Below, piece by piece: positions 55,954-63,330 of a stretch of DNA of 64,000 bases (the first letter of the stretch is position 1; each line of letters starts with the position of its first letter). The stretch comes from Tenggerimyces flavus. Its GTDB lineage: Bacteria > Actinomycetota > Actinomycetes > Propionibacteriales > Actinopolymorphaceae. The notes below the pieces were generated by a model, which had not been told where the DNA came from, searched no databases, and saw only the letters and a list, made by a program, of their open reading frames with translations. A program made the position numbers and the translations under genes. The DNA lies in contig NZ_JAFBCM010000001.1 in the NCBI RefSeq assembly GCF_016907715.1, forward strand, positions 7,355,420-7,419,419, written 5' to 3'.

Positions 55954-56432
55954 GCGGTCGGGGACGAACACTCACGAGGTGGACTGCCCTGATGTCGACT
56001 GCGTTGCTGCTGTTGTCGGCGTGCTTCATGGCAGACCCGAAGCTTCCAACCATCGGTGTTCGGCAGGATAAAGGAGTCCTTGCAATCCTAGTTCCACTAT
56101 GCCCATCGGAAAGGATTGAGTCGATCCAGCTCTATCGCACAACTGGAGACTCGCGAGAGCTGATTTGGAGTGGGACGGACCCAATCCCCGGAGTCGCCGT
56201 AGGAGGGATTGTCCACCTGGGAGAATCATCCGAATTTCGCACGCACTCCGGGCAGATGAAGACCTCACCAGAAATGGAAATTGTCGCCCACACAAGTAGT
56301 ACTGATGTCGGCACCAGCTTTTCTATGAACGAGATCCCGACCACCATGTCGGAAGACAGCTACTGGACCGGAGGCGATCCGCCTACAGCGTCAGCGGAAA
56401 GCCTGAGAAAGACGGCAAGCTGCTCGCCGTAA
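55908..56432 (+). CDS. putative lipoprotein, candidate immunity protein of the RHS toxin
   Basis: Up to 174 residues. A hydrophobic segment ends in the lipobox LLLLSACF (Cys about 39), predicting a membrane-anchored lipoprotein. The mature part is soluble and beta-rich: ERIESIQLYRTTGDSRELIW, GVAVGGIVHLGESSEFRTHS, PEMEIVAHTSSTDVGTSFSM. It overlaps the end of the RHS gene and shares its unusually low GC. This position is where immunity genes lie in polymorphic toxin loci. The true start is unclear (GTG 55908 or TTG 55944). No known immunity family was recognised. Confidence 0.72.
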   Translation: MGAKGGVAKRWIPLLGGRGRTLTRWTALMSTALLLLSACFMADPKLPTIGVRQDKGVLAILVPLCPSERIESIQLYRTTGDSRELIWSGTDPIPGVAVGGIVHLGESSEFRTHSGQMKTSPEMEIVAHTSSTDVGTSFSMNEIPTTMSEDSYWTGGDPPTASAESLRKTASCSP

Positions 56433-56885
56433 CCGGGGCAGACTGGCCGCCACTAGATGGACGGCCGCCACATCGTGTACGAGTCGGTCGACTGGCGGGT
56501 GTGCTTGGCGTTGTGGTGGGTGGTGGCTGCGCCGGCTGCCGGCCGCGGGCGACGGACTGCTCTCTGCGCGGACCACACGAATGAAGACAGGTCCGGTGTG
56601 CAAAGTGCGGCGCACCTGGCCCAAATGCCTCATCGATGACACCTGGCGCCCGACCCGCGCGACGACCCGCCACGCAATTGGCGCTGGATCACCCGATCCA
56701 TTGCAGGCCGGTGGCAGAAGTTGCGGAACTTCCTTTTGGCTGGCGCGAGGGATGGGGAGTGTCGCCCGCGTGCGGCCGAGGGCACTGCCACTACGCCGCC
56801 CGCAGGGCGACCGGGCGTTGCGCCGCGTCAGCGGCGCGCATGACCACACAGAGCTCGATTGAGCAACACTGACCGTAGCTCGTCG
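56433..56885 (+). other. remnant region between RHS locus and recombinase
   Basis: A plus-strand frame at 56636-56872 contains AEVAELPFGWREGWGVSPAC and GRGHCHYAARRATGRCAA, a Cys/His-containing fragment that looks like protein but is not identified and lacks a clear start. GC content climbs back to the genome level here, marking the end of the foreign toxin-immunity segment. Confidence 0.4.
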
Positions 56886-56890
56886 AAGCA

Positions 56891-56920
56891 ACAACAGAAA
56901 AGATCTTATGTTGTCGATCG
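56891..56920. repeat. recombinase-associated dyad, copy C
   Basis: ACAACA (56891-56896) and TGTTGT (56909-56914, continuing CGATCG to 56920) flank a 12-base centre with AAGATCTT. The left arm beyond six bases has diverged. It lies 46 bases before the recombinase start. Confidence 0.65.
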
Positions 56921-56965
56921 TGTCGCGTCCGGGAGCTGTCGGTGCCGCGACCTACCGTGGTCGAC

Positions 56966-58000
56966 ATGGAGCACCAGGAGCGTGCCGGCGACCGCGCGGG
57001 CGACGTCGACGAGGTCGTCGAGGCCGAGCTCGTCGACGAGCTCGCGCCGGCGATCGCCACGCTGAACTCGGCGACGTCGACGGCCGCCGGCGGGATGATC
57101 TCCCCGTACATCGTCGCGCAGCCGATGCGGATCTCCGCCGAGGTGCTCGAGGCTGATGACCCCGCGGCCGCGCTCGCCGCCCGGTTCCTGCTCCGCCACC
57201 CCAAGCACACCCGCGCCGCGTACGCCACCGACCTCACACAGTGGTTCACCTTCGCCCGCCAACTCGGCGTCGAACCACTCCACGCGAAACTCGACCACGC
57301 AGACGCCTACGCCCTGTACCTGCGAGAAGAACCCGTCCGGGGTGGTCGGCCGCTCGCGCCCTCGACAGTGCAGCGCAAGCTCTCCGCGGCGTCATCGTTC
57401 TACAAGTACGCGGTCGAGACCCGAGTGCTCACCGAGTCACCGTTCCTCGGCGTCAAGCGTCCCAAGCCGCCCAAGAACTCGTCGACCGTTGGACTTACCA
57501 AGGCCGAAATGCGCCGCCTCAGGGCGGCCGCGGCCGCCGACGGGCCTCGTTCCGAAGCGCTCGTCGAACTCCTGCAGAACAACGGGCTCCGGATCAGCGA
57601 AGCCGTCCAGGCCGATGCCGACCATCTCGGCTGGGACCGCGGCCACCGCACCCTGCGAGTCCTCCGGAAGGGCGGCGACATCACGACAGAGCCGCTCGCC
57701 CCACTCACCGCCCGTGCGATCGACACCTACCTCGACGGCCGCACCACCGGCCCGATCTTCATCACCTCGACCGGCGCACGCATGGACCGGATCGCCGCAT
57801 ATCGGATCATCGCCCGGCTCGCCCGCCAAGCCGATATCCCCGCCGCCGACGCGATCACCCCGCACAGCCTCCGGCACAGCTTCGCCACCGCTGCCCTCGA
57901 CGCCGGCGTCCCGCTCCGCGACGTCCAAGACGCCATGGGCCACGCCGACCCCCGCACCACCCGCCGCTACGACCGCTCCCGCCGCAGGAGTCCGAGATGA
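56966..58000 (+). CDS. tyrosine recombinase/integrase
   Basis: 344 residues. Residues 1-65 are an acidic N-terminal segment of unknown function (VDEVVEAELVDELAPAI). Residues 66-155 form a SAM-like core-binding domain (LLRHPKHTRAAYATDLTQWF). The catalytic domain follows with Arg209 in NNGLRISEA, Lys235, His300-x-x-Arg303 in PHSLRHSF, His326 in MGHADP and Tyr335 in TTRRYD, so the site is complete. ATG 56966 follows the conserved promoter-dyad block. The stop overlaps the next ATG (ATGA). Two degraded copies of its 5' end exist at 2780 and 22678. The substrate site is not known. Confidence 0.9.
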   Translation: MEHQERAGDRAGDVDEVVEAELVDELAPAIATLNSATSTAAGGMISPYIVAQPMRISAEVLEADDPAAALAARFLLRHPKHTRAAYATDLTQWFTFARQLGVEPLHAKLDHADAYALYLREEPVRGGRPLAPSTVQRKLSAASSFYKYAVETRVLTESPFLGVKRPKPPKNSSTVGLTKAEMRRLRAAAAADGPRSEALVELLQNNGLRISEAVQADADHLGWDRGHRTLRVLRKGGDITTEPLAPLTARAIDTYLDGRTTGPIFITSTGARMDRIAAYRIIARLARQADIPAADAITPHSLRHSFATAALDAGVPLRDVQDAMGHADPRTTRRYDRSRRRSPR

Positions 58001-58602
58001 GCCAATCTGCTGTAGACGCGCGCGAACAGGAGCGAGTCGCCTGGTGGCGGGTGGTGACGCGTCGTTGGCCCGCGGCCGTCGGTGTCGCGGTCGCGGCTTT
58101 GAGCATCTCCGAACTGGTCAACGCCACCGTGGACGAGGGTGTGCAGCAGGCGTTGATCATCGCGATCCCGGTGCTCGTCTACCTCACGGCCGCCGTCATC
58201 GACCGTCCGAAGAGCTCCTGGCCGGTGCTCGCCGTGACGTTGGCCCTGATCTTCGGGTTCGGCGTCTTCGATATAGATCCGATCATCGGACTGACCGCCG
58301 CCAGTGCCGTGGTGCTGGTCGTCGGCGTGGTCCACAGACTGTGGCGAGGCTCGTCCGCTCCCGCCATTGGTCAGATCCTCGGTGCCGTGGGCTTCGGGAC
58401 GGCCGCGGTGCTGGCGCTGGCGGTCAGTCCGACCGTCGGCGGCTTCCTCGTCGGCTTCGGCCTGCTCGGCCACGCCACCTGGGACATCGTCCACCACCGC
58501 CGCAACATCATCGTGGCGCGCTCCCTGGCCGAGTTCTGCGCCGTCCTCGACACCCTCGTGGGCATGGCCGTCCTCGCCCTCACGATCGCGACCATGACAT
58601 GA
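57997..58602 (+). CDS. multi-span membrane protein coupled to the recombinase
   Basis: A 201-residue protein with about six membrane segments (AAVGVAVAALSISELV, ALIIAIPVLVYLTAAVI, PVLAVTLALIFGFGVF, IGLTAASAVVLVVGVV, LGAVGFGTAAVLALAV, TLVGMAVLALTIAT). A His-rich loop follows FGLLGHATWDIVHHRR, and EFCAVLDTLVG is a family-like motif. It starts inside the recombinase stop (ATGA), so it is translated with it. Similar unnamed membrane proteins occur in actinobacteria, but no function is known. Whether it belongs to the mobile unit is open. Confidence 0.75.
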   Translation: MSQSAVDAREQERVAWWRVVTRRWPAAVGVAVAALSISELVNATVDEGVQQALIIAIPVLVYLTAAVIDRPKSSWPVLAVTLALIFGFGVFDIDPIIGLTAASAVVLVVGVVHRLWRGSSAPAIGQILGAVGFGTAAVLALAVSPTVGGFLVGFGLLGHATWDIVHHRRNIIVARSLAEFCAVLDTLVGMAVLALTIATMT

Positions 58603-58806
58603 CCAATCGAGTGAGAATCCACCGCCAGAACGAGCCGTTGGTCGCGGGCGCGACCAGACCGAAGGCGACAACCGCGACGAGCGGCAGCAGGTGGCGGACG
58701 TTCGGCGACTCGTTGTCTGCGGTCGAGAAGAGGCCGGCCGCCTTGGCCCCTGACGCTGGGAAGGACAACCGATCGTGTTCCAGGGCCGTCGAACGCCAGT
58801 CGATTG

Positions 58807-59442
58807 TCAGCCGGTCGCGGCTGCCCGCAGTGTTAATGACTGGAACGGGTACGTTCTCCCGTCCGGAACGAACGTGCGCGCGTCCACAAGGAGGAAGTGA
58901 CCGGCGACCGCGCGCTCGAGCGCGCCATCGTTCGCCAAGTGAAGAACCGTGGCGGGTCGTGCCATTCGTTCGCATCCACCTCCTCTGTGCCGTCTCCTCC
59001 CCAGGTACCGAGGTAGAACAATCCACCCGAGCGGAGAACCGAGCGGATCCTCGCGATTATCGGCGGCAGATCCGAGCCCGGCACGTGAAGAAGGCAGTTC
59101 ATCGACCACACCGCCTCGAACGACCCAGCGGCGAACGCGTCGACCAGCCCGCCGACGTCAAGGACCCGGGCATCGAGCCCTTCTCCCGGCACTTAGACCC
59201 ATGGCGGCAACAGGTCGGTCGCCACCACCGACAGCCCGTTCCCGGCGAAGTGGGCACTGACCTGCCCGGTCCCGGCGCCGATCTCCAGGAGTCGCTCGAA
59301 CCCGTCCGCGCGCATCCGATCCAGGAAGGCGGGCCCGCTCGGCGTCCCTCCACGGTGGCTTGGCGGACCGGTCGCGCTTCTCGGCGCCGCGGTCGTACGC
59401 CGTCCGGAGGTCTGGCACTGAATCTTCATATCGATGAGTCAC
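58807..59442 (-). pseudogene. class I SAM-dependent methyltransferase, several frameshifts
   Basis: Minus-strand blocks in order: MTHRYEDSVPDLRTAYDRGA, then FERLLEIGAGTGQVSAHFAG (motif I), a stop, VLDVGGLVDAFAAGSFEAVW, SDLPPIIARIRSVLRSGGLF and YLGTWGGDGTEE, then in another frame GHFLLVDARTFVPDG and YPFQSLTLRAA. At least three indels or stops break a gene of about 205 codons. Confidence 0.75.
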
Positions 59443-59562
59443 CCCGCGACCCTAGGCGCACCTACCGACACACCCCCCGGGACGCGTTCCGGCAAGGACG
59501 GTGAAGAAGTGCGTTACTGAGCAGTGGTGGCCCACCACGCTCCACCTCGACTACCTTGAGCG

Positions 59563-59922
59563 GTGAAGACCCACTCCGGCAATCGTTTGATGAATCCGGC
59601 GCTTGATAGCAGGGTCGCCCTCGTCCCTGGATCAGATTCGGTCGAAGACAGGGATCACGAATCATCCGGGCTGGTCTCTAGCACCGGCCTCGCGTCCGAG
59701 CGACCGTTCCGCTCCCCTAGCCTTCCGCAGGTTCTTCGCCGGCTGGTCAATCTCACCGAGCCCGCATCGACCATCACCCTCGCCCGCCGGATGCGACTCA
59801 CGCCCGGAGCCATCAACCAGCATCTCTCCGTCCTGCACAATTCCCGGCTGGTGTCCCGGACCCGGGTCACCGGATCGGTCCTCTACTGCCGAACCCGCCG
59901 CGGCGACGGCCTGACCGAATGA
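59563..59922 (+). pseudogene. ArsR-type winged-helix fragment
   Basis: Codons from about 59735 encode PQVLRRLVNLTEPASTITLA, RRMRLTPGAINQHLSVLHNS and RLVSRTRVTGSVLYCRT, the C-terminal winged-helix half of an ArsR-like repressor. The N-terminal half of the 119-residue frame is unrelated sequence, so the gene lost its 5' part. Confidence 0.65.
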
Positions 59923-60039
59923 ACTGTGGATCAAAGTCGATTTCACCTGAGGGCGACATGATCACGATCGGCCCCCACTCACGACTCGACCGTTTTGACC
60001 GGTTACGGCTGTGAGTTTTTGCGGGCGATGTCGCAGTTC

Positions 60040-60200
60040 ACACGCTGGGAGCTCCAGGCCTTGTACGGAATGCTGTCCGTACTCGCCGAGTACCAGCGCG
60101 AACTCATCATCGCCAACACCAACGACGGCCCCGCCGCCGCCCAAGCACGAGGCGGGGTCGGCGGCCGGACCACAGCCAGGTGGCCGAAACCGTCCCGAAT
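60040..60200 (+). pseudogene. serine recombinase (resolvase) fragment
   Basis: The frame reads LYGMLSVLAEYQRELIIANT, NDGPAAAQARGGVGGRTTAR. This is the end of a resolvase catalytic domain and the linker to its helix-turn-helix (family pattern AALAEFQRELIxERTxxGLxAARARGRxGGR). Nothing of the Ser-containing N-terminus remains. Confidence 0.7.
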
Positions 60201-60791
60201 CGCGCTGACAGCGCACAAGACGCAACGGCCACATCAGGATCGGCCGAGGTTCGCCTGACGCCACCTGGACTCCGCTGCTGCCTGGGGCCCGCGCTACTTG
60301 TCACTTGGGGCCAGCTTCGGGAGTTCCGGGCCCCTAAACGTTCGCCGCCAGCTCCCTCGATCGAGACGTCGAGCTCGTCGGGTGGCTGCCGTCTGTTTGC
60401 CGGGCGGGTCAACCTCCTTGACGCCGCAGCCCGAGGCCTGCCTTCAGGGCTGGGATGCGGGCTGCCCAGGTCGCGAAGACGAACCCGGTGAGGAGGAACG
60501 CGATCGAGGTCGCCCACCTCGCCGCTCGTAGGCCGGCGCGGGAAGCCTCTCCAGACGCGTCCGGGGCACTTTGAAACGGTCGGCCAGCAACACCAGATAC
60601 CCACAGGCAAGGCCGTCATGGAACGAAGCTGACGTACCGAAACTTTGCTTCCGACGGCGGATTGGCCCGCCTGCCCCTAAAGCGACTCGTTCATGAACTG
60701 GTCGCTGGAGCCCATCCTCGCCAGGATTGATCATCGGCTCGGGTGGGCATCTCCTTTCTCGGATCTGCCCATTTGTGCTGAGGTTGGGACT
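60201..60791. other. remnant region
   Basis: Apart from the MFS fragment described separately (60430-60545), no gene is seen in this 590-base stretch. Confidence 0.4.
60430..60545 (-). pseudogene. N-terminal fragment of an MFS transporter
   Basis: Reverse-strand translation gives ARWATSIAFLLTGFVFATWA then ARIPALKAGLGL, the first membrane span and loop of an MFS permease. The rest is missing. Confidence 0.6.
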
Positions 60792-60881
60792 GTGAATCAG
60801 GGATTGGCGGTGCTGGTCGGATGGCTGGAGCTGCTTGCGCTCCTTGGCGTCCTCGCGTTCTTCGTACTGCGGCGGCGCTGA
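60792..60881 (+). CDS. possible tiny membrane peptide
   Basis: A 29-codon frame from GTG 60792 encodes one hydrophobic span ending in Arg (VGWLELLALLGVLAFFVLRR). It overlaps the 5' end of the lipoprotein gene in another frame. It has a GAGG-type site upstream, but it may be a chance shadow of the signal-peptide region. Confidence 0.35.
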   Translation: MNQGLAVLVGWLELLALLGVLAFFVLRRR

Positions 60882-61291
60882 CCGCCCTGCTCGCCGCGGC
60901 GTGTGCTGGTCCCACGCTGAGCGACGATGTGTATGCCGGCATGGCGAGCGCGAGCGCGAAGACCCTTCGGTCCGATGTCGAGTCGGTCCGGATGATCGTC
61001 GAGACCGTCTCCAGGGATCAGGCGTTCCTGCCGTTCGCGAACGTGTTCGTCACTGACGTCGAGGCCGACCTCGGTGGCGTCGACGCCGCGTTCATGTCGC
61101 GTCAGCCGCCGACCGAGGAGTCGGACAAGCTGCGCCACCAGGTAGGAACGATGTTGCAGCAGGCCACCGATGCCATCGAGGACGTCCGCATCGCCATCCG
61201 GCGTGGCGATCTCGCCGCCATCGAGAATGCCGCCGAGCCGCTCCCGAAGCTGTCAGAGCAGCTGGACGCGTTCGCGAAGGCCCATCCATGA
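60821..61291 (+). CDS. lipoprotein, first gene of the NRAMP operon
   Basis: A 156-residue protein with a basic N-terminus, hydrophobic core and lipobox LLAAAC (Cys about 28). The mature part is helical: SASAKTLRSDVESVRMIVET, KLRHQVGTMLQQATDAIEDV and LPKLSEQLDAFAKAHP. It would be tethered outside the membrane. Its stop overlaps the transporter ATG (61288-61291). It could be an accessory or metal-handling subunit, but no family was recognised and no obvious metal motif is seen. Confidence 0.72.
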   Translation: MAGAACAPWRPRVLRTAAALTALLAAACAGPTLSDDVYAGMASASAKTLRSDVESVRMIVETVSRDQAFLPFANVFVTDVEADLGGVDAAFMSRQPPTEESDKLRHQVGTMLQQATDAIEDVRIAIRRGDLAAIENAAEPLPKLSEQLDAFAKAHP

Positions 61292-62517
61292 AGCGGCTTC
61301 TCGGGATCACGCTCGGGGTTCTGACCGCGATCGGCGGCTTCGTCGACATCGGCGATCTGGTCGCGAACGCGTTGATCGGGGCCCGGTTCGGCTGGCACCT
61401 GGCGTGGGTCATCGTGCTCGGCGTGATCTCGATCTGTGTGTTCGCGGAGATGTCCGGACGGGTCGCGGCAGTCTCCAAGCGGGCGACGTTCGACCTGATC
61501 CGCGAACGGCTCGGACCTCGCATGGGACTGGCGAATCTTGTTGCCTCGTTCGCGGTCACCGCTCTCACCCTGACCGCGGAGATCGGCGGCATCGCGCTGG
61601 CGTTGGAGCTCGCGACCAGCGTCAACTACCTGCTGATCGTGCCGTTCGTCGCCGCACTGGTGTGGATCGTCATCTGGCGCGTGAAGTTCGAGTCGATGGA
61701 ACGGGTATTTGGCCTGCTTGGGTTGCTGCTGATCGTGTTCGCGGTCGCGCTGTGGCAGCTCGGGCCGGACTGGGGCACGCTCATAGAGCAGGCACTGGCG
61801 CCGCGGCCGCCGTCGGAGGAGACCTGGCCCGCCTACCTCTACTACGCGGTCGCGCTGCTCGGCGCGACTATGACGCCGTACGAGGTGTTCTTCCTCTCCT
61901 CCGGAGGGGTCGAGGAACGCTGGAGCCGCAAGGACCTGACCCAGCCGAAGATCAACGTGTTCGTGGGCTTCCCGCTCGGCGGCCTGCTCTCGTTGGCGAT
62001 CGCTGGCTGCGCGGCCGTCGTGTTCATGCCGCGCGGCATCGAGGTCGACACGCTCGGCCAGGTCGTCCTGCCAACCGCGGTGGCGCTGGGCAAGCTCGGG
62101 TTGGCAGTCGCGATCATCGGCGTGTTCGCCGCGACGTTCGGGGCCGCGTTGGAGACCGGGCTGTCCGCGGGCTACTCGATGTCGCAGTACTTCGGCTGGC
62201 AGTGGGGCAAGTACGTACGGCCCGTACGCGCGAGCCGTTTCCACGCCGTCGTGCTCGTCACGATCATCGTCGGCGCGATGGTCATCCTCACCACCGTCGA
62301 CCCGGTCAAGGTGACCGAGTACTCCATCGTGTTCTCCGCGATCGCGTTACCCCTTACCTACTTGCCGATTCTCATCATCGCCAACGACCGTGGCTATATG
62401 GGCAAGCATGTCAACGGCGTCTTGGCGAACGTCGTCGGCACGATCGTCCTCGCCATCCTCATCCTCGCCTCGATCGTCGCGATCCCGTTGATGCTGATCA
62501 CGAAGGCAGGCCAATGA
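61288..62517 (+). CDS. NRAMP-family divalent metal transporter, variant metal site
   Basis: 409 residues with 10-11 membrane spans. NRAMP features are recognisable, but the metal-binding motifs differ. TM1 has VDIGDLVAN (residues 19-27) where canonical members have DPGN. TM6 has GATMTPYEVF (192-201) where canonical members have an A/M-x-P-x-N type motif. Asp20 and Asp23 replace Asp and Asn, and Met195 is followed by Thr. The substrate may therefore be Mg, Al or another ion rather than Mn/Fe. It overlaps genes on both sides by ATGA. Confidence 0.8.
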   Translation: MKRLLGITLGVLTAIGGFVDIGDLVANALIGARFGWHLAWVIVLGVISICVFAEMSGRVAAVSKRATFDLIRERLGPRMGLANLVASFAVTALTLTAEIGGIALALELATSVNYLLIVPFVAALVWIVIWRVKFESMERVFGLLGLLLIVFAVALWQLGPDWGTLIEQALAPRPPSEETWPAYLYYAVALLGATMTPYEVFFLSSGGVEERWSRKDLTQPKINVFVGFPLGGLLSLAIAGCAAVVFMPRGIEVDTLGQVVLPTAVALGKLGLAVAIIGVFAATFGAALETGLSAGYSMSQYFGWQWGKYVRPVRASRFHAVVLVTIIVGAMVILTTVDPVKVTEYSIVFSAIALPLTYLPILIIANDRGYMGKHVNGVLANVVGTIVLAILILASIVAIPLMLITKAGQ

Positions 62518-62945
62518 CATCCGACCAGAACGATGAACCCGAGGTCGTCCTCTACGCCGACTTCCACTTGCTCGACCGGCAGGTCATCGACAGCGACGGC
62601 ATGCTCGTCTGCAAGATCGACGACCTCGAGCTGTCCGAGTCAGGGTCCGATTCCGCCTTGCCATGTGTGACGAACGTCCTCGTCGGGCCGGCTGCTCTTG
62701 GTCCGCGGATCGGCGGGATCCTCGGCGACTGGTTCGTCGCCGCGCAACGCCGGTTCCATCCGGATCCCGACCCCGGTCCGGCGAGCTTCCCGTTCGCGCT
62801 GGTCGAGAAGGTCCACGAGGAGGTCCGGCTCAGCGTGTCGAAGTATGGGCTCGACCTGGATCGGACCGAGGACTGGGTCCGCGACCACCTCATCGGCCGG
62901 ATCCCCGGCGCGGACGAACGGGGATCCGACGATGAGAGTCGGTGA
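62514..62945 (+). CDS. PRC-barrel-like protein A of the NRAMP operon
   Basis: A 143-residue protein: VVLYADFHLLDRQVIDSDGM, LVCKIDDLELSESGSDS, TNVLVGPAALGPRIGGILGD, HEEVRLSVSKYGLDLDRTED. The N-terminal part resembles a PRC-barrel half. It is probably cytoplasmic. It starts in the transporter stop (ATGA, 62514) and overlaps the next gene by 14 bases. A soluble gating or sensing role for the transporter is inference. Confidence 0.75.
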   Translation: MTSDQNDEPEVVLYADFHLLDRQVIDSDGMLVCKIDDLELSESGSDSALPCVTNVLVGPAALGPRIGGILGDWFVAAQRRFHPDPDPGPASFPFALVEKVHEEVRLSVSKYGLDLDRTEDWVRDHLIGRIPGADERGSDDESR

Positions 62946-63303
62946 CCTGCTGGGCGGCGTGGTCCGGACGTCCGACGACACCGTCCTCGGCCGGGTCGCC
63001 GACGTACGCCTGGTGGGCTCGTTGGTCGACGGCAAGCCGGACCTCCACCTGGACGGGCTCCTCCTCGTACCCGGCCGGTGGACCCGGCTGCTCGGATACG
63101 ACCACGACAACCTCAAAGGGCCATGGCTGTTGCGCGTTCTCGCCCGTCGGTCAGCTGCGGGCAAGCACTTCGTCCCATGGCAGTACGTCGACAGCTACGA
63201 CCACCACACCATCCGGCTCCGCCCAGGACCCGCCAGCCTGGACGACCTCGAGCCCGCACCCGGCCTCGACCACAGCTGGCCAACCGCGCACCACGACTCC
63301 TAG
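62932..63303 (+). CDS. PRC-barrel-like protein B of the NRAMP operon
   Basis: A 123-residue protein starting MRVGDLLGGVVRTSDDTVLG and RVADVRLVGSLVDGKPDLHL, a PRC-barrel pattern, followed by GLLLVPGRWTRLLGYDHDN and HFVPWQYVDSYDHHTIRL. The tail is Asp/His-rich. It overlaps protein A by 14 bases and is the last gene of the operon. Confidence 0.75.
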   Translation: MRVGDLLGGVVRTSDDTVLGRVADVRLVGSLVDGKPDLHLDGLLLVPGRWTRLLGYDHDNLKGPWLLRVLARRSAAGKHFVPWQYVDSYDHHTIRLRPGPASLDDLEPAPGLDHSWPTAHHDS

Positions 63304-63330
63304 CCTGTCCGGCGCGGCGGATCCTAGTGA

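Noticed and set aside
56433-58602. tRNA attachment site for the recombinase
   Set aside because: No tRNA-like sequence or long direct repeat was found near the recombinase or its copies.
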